Below, in pieces: positions 8,664-18,399 of a stretch of DNA of 64,000 bases; positions within the stretch are counted from its first letter, which is position 1; each line of letters begins with the position of its first letter. The notes under the pieces were generated by a model, which saw only the letters and a list, made by a program, of their open reading frames with translations, had not been told where the DNA came from and did not search any database. A program made the translations under genes and the position numbers. Source of the stretch: Mesorhizobium sp. (lineage in GTDB: Bacteria; Pseudomonadota; Alphaproteobacteria; Rhizobiales; Rhizobiaceae); the NCBI GenBank assembly GCA_004963905.1, contig SUGL01000012.1, forward strand, positions 1 through 64,000. The letters are read 5' to 3'.

Positions 8664-9764
8664 ATGACAGGCGAAGGCACCAAACACCTACCCCTCGAGG
8701 ATTTGCATAACGCCGCGGGCGCGCGTTTCGGCGTGTTCGCCGGCTGGTCAATGCCGCTGACTTATCCAGCGGGCGTGATGAAGGAGCACCTTCACACACG
8801 CGAGCACGCCGGCCTGTTCGATATCTCGCATATGAAGCTGTTCGAGGTCAGCGGCGCTGGCGCCGCCGCGCTTCTCGATCGCGCCTGCCCGCTCGAAGCG
8901 GGCGCGCTGGAAATCTCCCAGTCCAAATACACCTTCTTCCTCAATGAGGCGGCCGGCATCATCGACGACCTGATCGTCACCAGGCTGGGCGACCAGCGTT
9001 TCATGGTGGTCGCCAATGCCGGCAACGCGGTCGAGGATGAAAAGCACCTCCACGCGCTGGCAGCCGATTTCGACGCCAAGGTCCAGCCGCTCGACCGCGT
9101 CTTCCTGGCCATCCAGGGCCCGGACGCTTGGGCGGCCCTTTCGCGAGCCGGCATCGAGACCGGCTCCTTGCTGTTCATGCACGGCGTTGAGCCCCGGCAA
9201 AACTGGTTCATGAGCCGCTCCGGCTACACCGGCGAGGACGGTTTCGAGATCGGGCTGCCGGAAGCGGATGCCCGCGGTCTCGTCGCGAAGCTGCTGCAGG
9301 ACGAGCGCGTGCAATGGATCGGCCTTGCCGCCCGCGACAGCCTCAGGCTCGAAGCCGGGCTCTGCCTGCACGGCCAGGATCTGACGCCCGAGATCGACCC
9401 GGCGAGCGCCGGTTTGATGTGGGCAATTCCCAAGGAGGTCCGCGCCTCCGGCCATTTCATCGGCGCCGACGCGCTGCGCTCGATCCTCGAGCGCGGCCCG
9501 TCGCAGAAGCGCGTCGGCCTGAAGCCCGATGGTCGCCAGCCGGTGCGCGCGGCCGCGGCGCTGGCCGACGCCGAGGGCAATCCAGCCGGCCACGTCACCT
9601 CGGGCGGCTTCGGCCCCTCGACGGGCCACCCGGTCGCCATGGGCTATGTCGACACCGCGCTGGCCAGACCGGGCACCAGATTGTTCGCCGATGTTCGTGG
9701 GACGAAAATTCCGGTCGACGTCACTTCGCTCCCCTTCACGCCACACCGCTACCGCAAAGGATGA
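8664..9764 (+). CDS. gcvT: Glycine cleavage system T protein (aminomethyltransferase)
   Basis: A 366-residue folate-dependent aminomethyltransferase. The N-terminus shows [20 protein letters not shown] and [15 protein letters not shown]; the middle has [19 protein letters not shown]; the C-terminus ends [13 protein letters not shown], all typical of GcvT. It transfers the methylene group from the aminomethyl-lipoyl H protein to tetrahydrofolate and releases ammonia. It heads the gcvTHP operon behind a glycine riboswitch. The ATG at 8664 follows a GGAG at 8654-8657. Confidence 0.96.
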   Translation: MTGEGTKHLPLEDLHNAAGARFGVFAGWSMPLTYPAGVMKEHLHTREHAGLFDISHMKLFEVSGAGAAALLDRACPLEAGALEISQSKYTFFLNEAAGIIDDLIVTRLGDQRFMVVANAGNAVEDEKHLHALAADFDAKVQPLDRVFLAIQGPDAWAALSRAGIETGSLLFMHGVEPRQNWFMSRSGYTGEDGFEIGLPEADARGLVAKLLQDERVQWIGLAARDSLRLEAGLCLHGQDLTPEIDPASAGLMWAIPKEVRASGHFIGADALRSILERGPSQKRVGLKPDGRQPVRAAAALADAEGNPAGHVTSGGFGPSTGHPVAMGYVDTALARPGTRLFADVRGTKIPVDVTSLPFTPHRYRKG

Positions 9765-9771
9765 ATTCCCG

Positions 9772-10140
9772 ATGACAAACACCTATTTCACTGAAGACCA
9801 TGAATGGCTGCGCGTCGAGGGCGGCGTCGCCACAGTCGGCATCACCGACTACGCGCAGGAGCAGCTCGGCGACCTCGTCTTCGTCGAACTGCCGGAAATC
9901 GGCCGCAAGCTCGCCAAGGGCGACACTGCGGTGGTCGTCGAATCCGTCAAGGCGGCTTCGGATGTCTACGCGCCGGTCGACGGCGAGATCATCGAAGCCA
10001 ACACCTCGCTGTCGTCCGACCCTTCATTGGTCAACTCGGCGGCGACCGGCGACGGCTGGCTCTGGAAGATGAAGCTATCCAACGAAAGCCAGCTCGCCAG
10101 CCTCATGGATGAGGCCGCCTACAAAGCCCATATCGGCTGA
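9772..10140 (+). CDS. gcvH: Glycine cleavage system H protein
   Basis: A 122-residue lipoyl carrier. K60 in [15 protein letters not shown] is the expected lipoylation site. [10 protein letters not shown] at the N-terminus is a standard GcvH signature. It shuttles the aminomethyl group between the P and T proteins and the reducing equivalents to lipoamide dehydrogenase, whose gene is not in this window. It starts seven bases after the gcvT stop. Confidence 0.97.
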   Translation: MTNTYFTEDHEWLRVEGGVATVGITDYAQEQLGDLVFVELPEIGRKLAKGDTAVVVESVKAASDVYAPVDGEIIEANTSLSSDPSLVNSAATGDGWLWKMKLSNESQLASLMDEAAYKAHIG

Positions 10141-10156
10141 TAGCAGGATTTTAGAA

Positions 10157-12967
10157 ATGACCGCAGCACCTGTTCCTTTCTCGGCCCGCCACATCGGCCC
10201 CAGCGTCAACGATGTCAGGGCCATGCTCGCCGCCATCGGCGTGCCGTCCGTCGAGACGCTGATAAGCCAGGCCGTGCCGAGATCGATACGCCTCGATCAG
10301 CCGCTCAATCTGCCTCCTGCGGCCAGCGAAGCCGAAGCGCTGGCCGAATTGTCGGCGATCATGGCGAAGAACACGGTGCTGAAGAGCTTCATCGGCGCCG
10401 GCTATCACGGCGTCTTCGTGCCGCCGGTCATCCAGCGCAACATGTTCGAGAACCCGGCCTGGTATACGGCCTACACGCCCTACCAGGCCGAGATCAGCCA
10501 GGGCCGGCTGGAGATGCTGTTCAATTTCCAGACCCTGGTCACCGAGCTGACCGGCCTGCCGGTGGCATCGGCATCATTGCTCGATGAAGCCACTGCTGCC
10601 GCCGAAGCGGTCGGCATCGCGCTGCGCCATCACCGCGACAAGCGCACCAAGGTGGCGCTCGCCGGCACGCCGCATCCGCAGACGCTCGATGTCGTGCGCA
10701 CTCGCGCCGAGCCCCTCGGCACCGAGGTCGACGGCGAGACGATCGACGACAACACCGCCGCACTCCTCGTCTCCTGGCCGGACACGTTTGGTGTCTATGG
10801 CGACCATAAGGCGGCGATCGAGAAGGCCCGCGCCGTCGGCGCGCTAGTCGTCTTCATCGCCGACCCGCTTGCGCTCACGCTTACCGACTCTCCGGCGAAG
10901 CTCGGCGCCGACATTGCGGTCGGTTCGATGCAGCGCTTCGGCGTGCCGATGGGCTTTGGCGGCCCGCATGCCGCCTATTGCGCCGTCTCCGACAGATTGA
11001 CCCGGCTGATGCCCGGCCGCCTCGTCGGCCAGTCGACCGACACCAAGGGCCGTCCGGGCTATCGCCTCGCGCTGCAGACGCGCGAGCAGCACATCCGCCG
11101 CGACAAGGCCACTTCCAACATCTGCACCGCGCAGGCACTGCTTGCCAACATGGCGACGGCCTATGCGATCTGGCACGGCCCCGCCGGCCTGCAGGCGATC
11201 GCCGAGCACGCCCACACCCTTGCCAACCGCCTCGCAGCAGGGCTGAAGGCAGCAGGCGTAGCAGTCCTCGGCGCACATCGCTTCGACACGGTGACGGTCG
11301 AGGTGAAGGGCAAGGCAAGCTCGATTGCCGCCGCCGCCGAAAAGACCGGCAGGCTGCTGCGCGTCATCGATGCCGACCGCGTCGGCATCGCCTTCGATGA
11401 GACCTCGACGGAAGCCGATCTGGAGGCGATCGCGGCCCTGTTCGGCGCCAAGTCCGGCACGGTGGAAGCCGGCTCCATGCCCGGCAAGCCGCGCGGCAAG
11501 GAGTTCCTGACGCAGCCGGTCTTCCATGAGAACCATTCCGAAACCGACATGATGCGCTTCCTGCGCCGGCTGGCCGACAAGGACCTCGCGCTCGACCGCG
11601 CCATGATCCCGCTCGGCTCCTGCACGATGAAGCTCAACGCCGCCGCCGAGATGATGCCGGTGAGCTGGCCGAGCGTCGCCAACCTGCACCCCTTCGTGCC
11701 GGCCGGCCATTCGGCGGGCTACCGCGCCATGGCCGGCGACTTGGAAGCCTGGCTGTCGGAGATCACCGGTTTCGACGCGGTCAGCCTGCAGCCCAATGCA
11801 GGCAGTCAGGGTGAATATGCCGGCCTGCTCGCCATCCGCGCCTATCACCGCGCGCGCGGCGAGGGCCATCGCACCATCTGCCTGATCCCGTCCTCCGCGC
11901 ATGGCACCAATCCGGCCAGTGCGGCAATGGCGGGCATGAGCGTCGTCGTCGTGCGCTGCACCGACGACGGTAATATCGACATGGACGATCTGAGGGCCAA
12001 GGCCAACGAGCATTCCAAGAACCTCGCGGCGCTGATGTTCACCTACCCCTCGACGCATGGCGTCTACGAGGAGGGCGCGCGCCATCTCTGCGCCCTCATC
12101 CACGAGCACGGCGGCCAGGTCTATTTCGACGGCGCCAACCTCAACGCCCTGGTCGGCCTCGCCCGCCCCGGCGACATCGGCGCCGACGTCTGCCACATGA
12201 ACCTGCACAAGACCTTCTGCATCCCGCATGGCGGCGGCGGCCCGGGCGTCGGCCCGATCGGCGTCAGGGCGCATCTAAAACCCTACCTGCCGGGTCATGT
12301 CACCGAAGGCTCGGCGCATGCCGTGGCAGCCGCGCCCTTCGGCAGTGCCTCGATCCTGCCGATCACCTGGATGTATATCCGTATGATGGGCGGCGCAGGG
12401 CTGAAGCAGGCGACCGAGACGGCGATCGTTTCCGCCAACTACGTGGCGACCCGGCTCGCGCCGCATTTCCCGCTCCTCTACAAGGGCCGGAGCGATCGCA
12501 TCGCCCATGAATGCATCCTCGACACCCGCGTGCTCAAGGAGAGCGCCGGCATCAGCGTCGACGACATAGCCAAGCGTCTCATCGACTACGGCTTCCATGC
12601 GCCGACCATGTCGTTCCCGGTTGCCGGCACGCTGATGGTCGAGCCGACCGAGTCCGAGCCCAAGCGAGAACTCGACCGCTTCTGTGATGCGATGATCGCG
12701 ATCGCTGGCGAGGCGGCAAAGGTGGCAAAGGGCGAATGGCCGCCAAACGACAACCCGCTGGTCAACGCGCCGCACACCGCCGCCGAGGCATTGGCAGGCG
12801 CATGGACCCATCCATACTCGCGGTTGGAAGCAGCCTATCCAGCGGGTGACGTCGATCTGGCGGCAAAGTACTGGCCGCCGGTGTCACGCATCGACAATGT
12901 CGCCGGTGACCGCAACCTGGTCTGCTCCTGCCCGCCGCTGACGGAATATCTCGGCGCCGCCGAGTAG
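10157..12967 (+). CDS. gcvP: Glycine dehydrogenase (decarboxylating), P protein
   Basis: A 936-residue single-chain P protein, fusing the two halves that are separate GcvPA/GcvPB in some bacteria. N-terminal [17 protein letters not shown] is the usual start. The PLP lysine is K685 in [18 protein letters not shown], followed by the glycine-rich loop. The second-half signature [16 protein letters not shown] is present. It decarboxylates glycine and loads the aminomethyl group on GcvH. ATG 10157 was chosen because it begins the conserved N-terminus 16 bases after gcvH. The gene ends four bases from a convergent diguanylate cyclase gene. Confidence 0.96.
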   Translation: MTAAPVPFSARHIGPSVNDVRAMLAAIGVPSVETLISQAVPRSIRLDQPLNLPPAASEAEALAELSAIMAKNTVLKSFIGAGYHGVFVPPVIQRNMFENPAWYTAYTPYQAEISQGRLEMLFNFQTLVTELTGLPVASASLLDEATAAAEAVGIALRHHRDKRTKVALAGTPHPQTLDVVRTRAEPLGTEVDGETIDDNTAALLVSWPDTFGVYGDHKAAIEKARAVGALVVFIADPLALTLTDSPAKLGADIAVGSMQRFGVPMGFGGPHAAYCAVSDRLTRLMPGRLVGQSTDTKGRPGYRLALQTREQHIRRDKATSNICTAQALLANMATAYAIWHGPAGLQAIAEHAHTLANRLAAGLKAAGVAVLGAHRFDTVTVEVKGKASSIAAAAEKTGRLLRVIDADRVGIAFDETSTEADLEAIAALFGAKSGTVEAGSMPGKPRGKEFLTQPVFHENHSETDMMRFLRRLADKDLALDRAMIPLGSCTMKLNAAAEMMPVSWPSVANLHPFVPAGHSAGYRAMAGDLEAWLSEITGFDAVSLQPNAGSQGEYAGLLAIRAYHRARGEGHRTICLIPSSAHGTNPASAAMAGMSVVVVRCTDDGNIDMDDLRAKANEHSKNLAALMFTYPSTHGVYEEGARHLCALIHEHGGQVYFDGANLNALVGLARPGDIGADVCHMNLHKTFCIPHGGGGPGVGPIGVRAHLKPYLPGHVTEGSAHAVAAAPFGSASILPITWMYIRMMGGAGLKQATETAIVSANYVATRLAPHFPLLYKGRSDRIAHECILDTRVLKESAGISVDDIAKRLIDYGFHAPTMSFPVAGTLMVEPTESEPKRELDRFCDAMIAIAGEAAKVAKGEWPPNDNPLVNAPHTAAEALAGAWTHPYSRLEAAYPAGDVDLAAKYWPPVSRIDNVAGDRNLVCSCPPLTEYLGAAE

Positions 12968-12971
12968 TCGC

Positions 12972-14144
12972 TCAGGCGGTTTTCAGGGCCGGCCCGCTGT
13001 CGGGCTGGCCTTCCTTGTGCTGGGCGATCACGCGGTTCCGCCCGGCGCGCTTGGCGGTGTAGAGCGCGGCGTCCGCTTCCGCCAGCACCTCGTCCAGGCT
13101 CCGGCCGACGGCGGCGCCAAAGCCCATGCCGCCGCTGACGCTGCTGCGCAGCGGGCCGCGATGGGTCGGAACGATCTCGGTGCCGAAGGCGACGCCGATC
13201 CTGCTTGCCATGTCATGCGCCTTTTCCGGAGTCATGCGCGAGATGACGAGCGCGAACTCCTCGCCGCCCAGCCGGAAGGCGTCAACCCCGGCCCTGCCAT
13301 ATTTCTTGATCACCGCCGCGAAGCGGCAAAGGACCTGATCGCCGACAGGGTGGCCGAAGACGTCGTTGGTCGTCTTGAAATGGTCGAGATCGAACATCGC
13401 GATCGCCATGAACGGACCGAAGCTGCGATCGCCGTAAAGCTCGCCGAGCGCCCTGCGGTTCATCAGGCCGGTCAGCGGATCGGTCATCGTCTCGGCCTTG
13501 AGCTCGATCTGCGCCTGCAGATGGTGCAGCGACAGCGTCAGCGCGCCGAGGCCGGTCATGCAGGCGACCGCGACGACAGAGTTCACGCGCTCGGCCCAAT
13601 TGTCCGGGGCGGCGCCCAGCACCCATTGCCCGTGGAAGAGCAGCACCAGGCCGCAAAGCGCGAAAGACACACCGCAGGCTCCGCTCAGGAACGAGACGAC
13701 GAGCAGGATCCGGCGGTCGTGATCGCCCTTCATCCAGAACATCGTTCCGATCGCTGCGAGCAGCGCTGTCACAGCTGCGTAGGTGATCTGGAAGCCGACG
13801 CCGTCGAAACCGAGATAGGTGAAAGCGGCGCAGGCGGCCATGGCGGCAAGCGTCGGCAGAACCGCGCGGCGGTAGTCGCGAAAACCGAGATACTGCATGG
13901 CCGACAGGCATATGGCCAGGAAGCCGAGGCTGAGCAGCGCGAGCACGATCTGGCAGAGCCACGGATTGGCATCCTTGGTATAGCGCCAGAACAGGACGAC
14001 ATGGGCAACGAGCACGAGCATGCCGCAAGCGACCATGGGAATGAAACGCGCGCTGGGCGCGGTGAACCAGATCGCGAACAGAGTGATGCTGAGGCAAGTG
14101 CCCGACAGCGCCGCCGCGAGCAGGAGCGAGCTGAAATCCAACAT
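12972..14144 (-). CDS. Membrane-anchored diguanylate cyclase (GGDEF domain)
   Basis: A 390-residue protein. The N-terminal 200 residues hold about six membrane helices with no recognised sensory domain; the GGDEF domain starts at DPLTGLMNRRALGEL (about 226) and has the active-site motif RLGGEEFAL, so it should be catalytically competent for cyclic-di-GMP synthesis. An RxxD inhibitory site is not evident at the usual position. Two more diguanylate cyclases with the same layout occur near 62 kb and 63.5 kb. Convergent with gcvP. Confidence 0.88.
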   Translation of the reverse strand: MLDFSSLLLAAALSGTCLSITLFAIWFTAPSARFIPMVACGMLVLVAHVVLFWRYTKDANPWLCQIVLALLSLGFLAICLSAMQYLGFRDYRRAVLPTLAAMAACAAFTYLGFDGVGFQITYAAVTALLAAIGTMFWMKGDHDRRILLVVSFLSGACGVSFALCGLVLLFHGQWVLGAAPDNWAERVNSVVAVACMTGLGALTLSLHHLQAQIELKAETMTDPLTGLMNRRALGELYGDRSFGPFMAIAMFDLDHFKTTNDVFGHPVGDQVLCRFAAVIKKYGRAGVDAFRLGGEEFALVISRMTPEKAHDMASRIGVAFGTEIVPTHRGPLRSSVSGGMGFGAAVGRSLDEVLAEADAALYTAKRAGRNRVIAQHKEGQPDSGPALKTA

Positions 14145-14299
14145 CTCTGAAGATCTGCCTTGGGGAGTCTCGTTACTTCCTCAATGTAGGTTGTAGACGC
14201 CCGGCGCAAACCGTTTTCGGCCGGCGCCCGCCGCTACCTCGACACAGGGTTTACAAAGCGTCGACACAGGTCTGAAATCCCCGCACGCGTGGAGGCGGA

Positions 14300-14773
14300 T
14301 CAGCTCTTGTCGAGCAGCGCGAGGTTGGCATTGACCACGGTCTGGTCGGCGAGGCCGGCCTTGGCTTCCAATAGCAGCGCTCTTGCCTTCTTCTTGTTGC
14401 CGCGCAGCAGCTGTGAATAGCCCATATTGTTGACGATCTGCGGCTTGCGCCCGGCGACCCGCAGCAATTGGGCATAGGCGCGATCGGCGAAGTCGAAGCG
14501 ACCGAGCTCGTCATAGGAGGCGGCAAGCCCCATCCAGGCTTCCGCATTGTCGGCCTTGAGCTCCACCGCCTTGCGGAAATGCTGCTCGGCAAGGCCGAAA
14601 TTCGCCTCGCGGAACTGCGCCTTGCCCTCCACCAGGTCGGTTGCGCTGACGTCCTTGGCCGTCGGCTGGATCGCGGTGGTCTTGGTCGTGTCGACCTTGC
14701 TGTTCGTCGTACAGCCGGTGATCATCAAGACGGCTGCCAACGCTGCTGCTGCCCTGGAAAGTCTGTGACGCAT
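14300..14773 (-). CDS. tadD: TadD-like tetratricopeptide lipoprotein
   Basis: A 157-residue protein with a lipoprotein signal (LMITGC, C21) and tandem TPR helices from about residue 48: AQFREANFGLAEQHFRKAVE, AEAWMGLAASYDELGRFDFA and IVNNMGYSQLLRGNKKKARA. TadD-type proteins are outer-membrane-associated assembly factors of Tad pili. It follows tadC on the same strand but is separated from it by 271 bases that contain a long hairpin repeat, so it may be partly uncoupled from the rest of the operon. Confidence 0.8.
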   Translation of the reverse strand: MRHRLSRAAAALAAVLMITGCTTNSKVDTTKTTAIQPTAKDVSATDLVEGKAQFREANFGLAEQHFRKAVELKADNAEAWMGLAASYDELGRFDFADRAYAQLLRVAGRKPQIVNNMGYSQLLRGNKKKARALLLEAKAGLADQTVVNANLALLDKS

Positions 14774-14922
14774 GCCCCTGCCCCATCGCCCGATTTGCCG
14801 GGTCGTTCTTCAGCAAGGACCATAGAGCACAGCGATTAAGCTTCGGTGCCGAAAAGCCCCTAAATTTCAGTTGCGTGCAAAGGATGCGTTAACCAGCCGG
14901 CGACCTGGTTTGATCCGCGCCC

Positions 14923-15044
14923 GGATTCAGGTCAGGCCGAGTCGAAAATGGCAGTTTTCGAGAACCGGAGCGGAGCGTACCTGAAGTACGTGAGCACCGG
15001 AAGCGCAGGAAACTGTCATTTGCAGGCCGGCCTCACCTGAATCC
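14923..15044. repeat. Long hairpin repeat, family B, copy 1
   Basis: A 122-base imperfect palindrome. Outer arms are GGATTCAGGTCAGGCC (14923-14938) and GGCCTCACCTGAATCC (15029-15044); inner arms AAATGGCAGTTT and AAACTGTCATTT; the tip is GTACCTGAAGTAC. It touches the stop codon of tadC (15045-15047) without a spare base. A second copy lies at about 41393-41512 after folE. It sits between tadC and tadD and could limit or stabilise readthrough. Confidence 0.8.
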
Positions 15045-16007
15045 TCAGTGTGACGTCAGCTTAACGACGATCGGGATGATGGCGACCATCAGCACCACCG
15101 GCAGGATGCACACCGTCACCGGCACCGACATCTTGGCCGGCAAGGCGTGCGCCTTCTCCTCGGCGAGCGACATGCGCTTGTGGCGCATTTCGTCGGAGAA
15201 GACGCGCAGCGCGCCCGACAGGCTGGTGCCGAGCTCCTTGGACTGCTGCAGGAGCGTTGCGAAGGAGCGCACCTCGTCGAGGCTCAACCGGTCGGCAAGC
15301 GCCTTCAGCGCATCGTCGAGGCTACGGCCGGCCCTCAACTCCAGCGACACCAGCTGCAGGTTCTGGCTGAGCGACGGATAGGTCCTTGCCAGTTCCTTGG
15401 AGACGCGCTCGATGCCGGCCTCCATGCTCATGCCGGCGTCGGAGCAGACGATCATCAGGTCCATGAAGTCGGGAAAGCCGTTGCGGTATTCGCGCATCTT
15501 TTCCCGCACCTTTTGCGTCAGCACCAGGCCGGGCAGGAAATAGCCAGCCGCCCCCGACAGGATGATGAAGGTCCAGCGGCTGGTCATGGTCGATTCGGCG
15601 CTGGCCGCCCACTGGTTGACCAGGAACGCGCCGAGCGCAGCGCCGATCAGCGTGGCAAAGCGGATCAGGAAGAACATGCCGACGGCGCGCGGTTCCATGT
15701 AGCCCGCCTGGATGAGCTTCATGCGCAACCGCGCGACGTTCTCCGGATCGCTCTTGGCGTAGAATTCCTGCGCCCGCCGCACCGCTTTCTCGCGCACGGC
15801 GTTTGTATTTTTCCTCGGCGTCGGCTCCGCCTGCTCGACCGGCTGGATCACGTCGACCTTCAGCCGGCGCTTGACCTCGTTGCGGTCGCCCTTGGCGACG
15901 ACCAGCGGCCAGGCCACCGCGCCGCCGCCCAGCACCAGCAGCAGCACCGCCACCGGCATCAGCGACGACGGCGCGAGCGAGGCGAGGAAACGGATGACGT
16001 CTTCCAT
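15045..16007 (-). CDS. tadC: Tad pilus inner-membrane platform protein TadC (type II secretion F domain)
   Basis: A 320-residue polytopic protein: one membrane helix at about 10-30, a pair near 115-165, the cytoplasmic T2SSF domain (FPDFMDLMIVCSDAGMSMEA and SLELRAGRSLDDALKALADR) and a C-terminal helix (VTVCILPVVLMVAIIPIVV). With TadB it forms the inner-membrane platform that couples TadA ATP hydrolysis to pilin extrusion. ATG 16007 is taken because it gives a one-base gap to tadB; the longer frame overlaps tadB. Confidence 0.9.
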   Translation of the reverse strand: MEDVIRFLASLAPSSLMPVAVLLLVLGGGAVAWPLVVAKGDRNEVKRRLKVDVIQPVEQAEPTPRKNTNAVREKAVRRAQEFYAKSDPENVARLRMKLIQAGYMEPRAVGMFFLIRFATLIGAALGAFLVNQWAASAESTMTSRWTFIILSGAAGYFLPGLVLTQKVREKMREYRNGFPDFMDLMIVCSDAGMSMEAGIERVSKELARTYPSLSQNLQLVSLELRAGRSLDDALKALADRLSLDEVRSFATLLQQSKELGTSLSGALRVFSDEMRHKRMSLAEEKAHALPAKMSVPVTVCILPVVLMVAIIPIVVKLTSH

Positions 16008-16008
16008 C

Positions 16009-16974
16009 TCAGAACCGGAAATTCGACATCTTGAACATGATGGCATTGCCGAGCAGCAGCCACAGGATGGAGCCGCCCAGCATGTACCAGGTCTTGGGCA
16101 CACCCCACACTTCCCGGTAGAACTGCGGCATGAGCACCATGATGGCGGTGAACAACAGCACCGGAACGGCGGTCAGGATATAGGCCGACATGCGGCCTTC
16201 GGTCGAAATAGCGCGCACCTTGCGCCGCAGCTTGCCGCGCTCGCGGATCGTCGACGAGAGCCCGTCCAGGATCTCGCGAAGGTTGCCGCCGGAACTGCTC
16301 TGGATCGACACCGCGGTGACGAACAGCGGCAGGTCCTCGTGGCCGACGCGGTCGAACAGGTTGTTGAGCGCCGAAACCAGATCGGAGCCATAGGTCACCT
16401 CGTCGGCCACGACGCCGAACTCGGTGCCGATCGGATCGCCCATCTCTCGCGCCACCATCGCGATCGCCACCGGCACCGGGTGACCGGCCTTGAGGCCGCG
16501 CGTGATCAGCTCCAGCGCTTCCGGCAGTTGCACGCCGAAACGCTTGTGCCGGCGCTTGCGCAGAAACCGCAGCGCCATCACCGGCAAGACCGGCAGCAGC
16601 ACGACGAACAGGCCCAGTCCGAACAGCAAGGGCAGGCCGTACCAGACGGCGAAAAGCGCCAGCGCGAAAGCCACGCCCGAGGTGATCGTCAGAAACTTCG
16701 GCAGCGGCATGATCATGCCGGACTGCGTGCGCAAGGCGCGAAAGCGATCGAGGGAAAAGAGGGACGCGCCGCCTTCGACGCCGCGCTCCTTGCGCAGCTG
16801 GATCAGCACCTGCTCCTGGCTGATCTTGTTCTCCGCCAGCTTCATGCGGCGGTTGATCGCCGTGCGCTTGTCGCTGCGGCCGGCATAGAGCAGGTAGCAG
16901 CCCTCGGCGATCATGATGCCGGTGAGCGCCGCCGCGGCGTAGACGGCATAGATCGGGCCGAACCCCTCGAGCAC
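16009..16974 (-). CDS. tadB: Tad pilus inner-membrane platform protein TadB
   Basis: A 321-residue protein with an N-terminal helix (about 8-28), a hydrophobic pair (95-135), the T2SSF domain (GVQLPEALELITRGLKAGHP and LREILDGLSSTIRERGKLRR) and C-terminal helices (265-315). The partner of TadC in the platform. It starts three bases after tadA and ends one base before tadC, consistent with a single polycistronic message. Confidence 0.9.
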   Translation of the reverse strand: MLEGFGPIYAVYAAAALTGIMIAEGCYLLYAGRSDKRTAINRRMKLAENKISQEQVLIQLRKERGVEGGASLFSLDRFRALRTQSGMIMPLPKFLTITSGVAFALALFAVWYGLPLLFGLGLFVVLLPVLPVMALRFLRKRRHKRFGVQLPEALELITRGLKAGHPVPVAIAMVAREMGDPIGTEFGVVADEVTYGSDLVSALNNLFDRVGHEDLPLFVTAVSIQSSSGGNLREILDGLSSTIRERGKLRRKVRAISTEGRMSAYILTAVPVLLFTAIMVLMPQFYREVWGVPKTWYMLGGSILWLLLGNAIMFKMSNFRF

Positions 16975-16977
16975 CGG

Positions 16978-18399
16978 CTACTCCTGCGGCCGGCCGGGTT
17001 CGAAATACTTGCCCGGAAATTCGATGCCCATGTTGCGCAGGTCCTCGAGGAAGCGGGGGCGGATGCCCGTCGCCTCGAAATGACCGAGGATCTTGCCGTC
17101 CGCCTCCATGCCGGTGCGCACGAAGCGGAAGATCTCCTGCATCTGGATGACGTCGCCTTCCATGCCCGTCACCTCGGCGACGCTGGTCACCTTGCGCTTG
17201 CCGTCGGACAGGCGCGTCAGCTGCACGATGATGTCGAGGGCGCTGGCGATCTGGCTGCGGATCGACTGCACCGTCATCGGCATGCCGGTCATGCCTAGCA
17301 TCTGCTCGAGGCGGGAGATGGCGTCGCGCGGCGTGTTGGCGTGGATGGTCGCCATCGAACCTTCATGGCCGGTGTTCATCGCCTGCAGCATGTCGAAGGC
17401 CTCCTCGCCGCGGCACTCGCCGAGGATGACGCGGTCGGGCCGCATGCGCAGCGCGTTCTTGACCAGGTCGCGCTGCTTCAGCTCGCCGTGGCCCTCGATG
17501 TTCGCGGGCCGCGTTTCCATGCGCGCGACATGCGGTTGCTGCAGCTGCAGCTCGGCCGCGTCCTCGATGGTGATCAGGCGCTCGTCCTCGGGAATGAAGG
17601 CCGACAATGCGTTGAGCATCGTCGTCTTGCCGGTGCCGGTACCGCCGGAGATGATCGTGGTCTTGCGCGCATGCACGGCCGCCGCCAGTACCTCGGCCAT
17701 GTTTTGGGTGATGGCGCCGAATTCGACCAGCTTGTGCAGGCCGAGCTTGTTCTTGGAGAATTTGCGGATCGACACCAGCGGCCCGTCGACGCCGACCGGC
17801 CGGATGGCGGCGTTGAAGCGCGAGCCATCGAGCATGCGGGCGTCGACCATCGGTTGCGATTCATCGACGCGACGGCCAACCGCGGCGACGATTTTGTTAA
17901 TGATTCTAAGTAGATGTGCCTCGTCCTTGAACGGGATATGAACCTGCTGCAGCTTGCCGCGTTTTTCGACGAAGCAGTTTTGGTGGCCGTTGATAAGGAT
18001 GTCGTTGATCTCGGGGTCCTTGAGCAGCGGCTCCAGCGGGCCGAGGCCGACCATCTCGTCGACGATGTCGTCGACCAGCGCGTCGAGCTCGGCGGTGTTG
18101 ATCGCCATCCGCTCCTCGCGCGTCTTTTCCGAGACGAACTCATGCACCTGGCGGCGCATTTCGTCCTTGGGCAGCCGCTCCAGCGCGACGAGGTTGATCT
18201 CCTCGAGCAGCATGCGGTGGATGCGCACGCGCGCGTCGAGCACCTTGTTGGCGCTTTTTGCCGGTGCCGCATCCGGCTTCGGCGGCGCCGGCTTGCGGGT
18301 CGTCGGAATGACCACGGCATGGTGCGCAACGGGCGCGGGTTCGGGCGGCCGCAGCGGACGGACGTCGCGATTCTGCAGGTTGGAGAAGCGGCTGCTCAT
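16978..18399 (-). CDS. tadA: Tad pilus assembly ATPase TadA/CpaF
   Basis: A 473-residue secretion ATPase of the VirB11/CpaF type. Walker A is SGGTGTGKTT at 251-260; the Walker B-like region reads RPDRVILGECRGEEAFDML, followed by the histidine box NTGHEGSMATIHAN. A proline-rich linker (about 20-50) precedes the N-terminal domain. It powers pilus assembly at the cytoplasmic face. Its start overlaps the stop of tadZ by four bases (18396-18399). Confidence 0.95.
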   Translation of the reverse strand: MSSRFSNLQNRDVRPLRPPEPAPVAHHAVVIPTTRKPAPPKPDAAPAKSANKVLDARVRIHRMLLEEINLVALERLPKDEMRRQVHEFVSEKTREERMAINTAELDALVDDIVDEMVGLGPLEPLLKDPEINDILINGHQNCFVEKRGKLQQVHIPFKDEAHLLRIINKIVAAVGRRVDESQPMVDARMLDGSRFNAAIRPVGVDGPLVSIRKFSKNKLGLHKLVEFGAITQNMAEVLAAAVHARKTTIISGGTGTGKTTMLNALSAFIPEDERLITIEDAAELQLQQPHVARMETRPANIEGHGELKQRDLVKNALRMRPDRVILGECRGEEAFDMLQAMNTGHEGSMATIHANTPRDAISRLEQMLGMTGMPMTVQSIRSQIASALDIIVQLTRLSDGKRKVTSVAEVTGMEGDVIQMQEIFRFVRTGMEADGKILGHFEATGIRPRFLEDLRNMGIEFPGKYFEPGRPQE

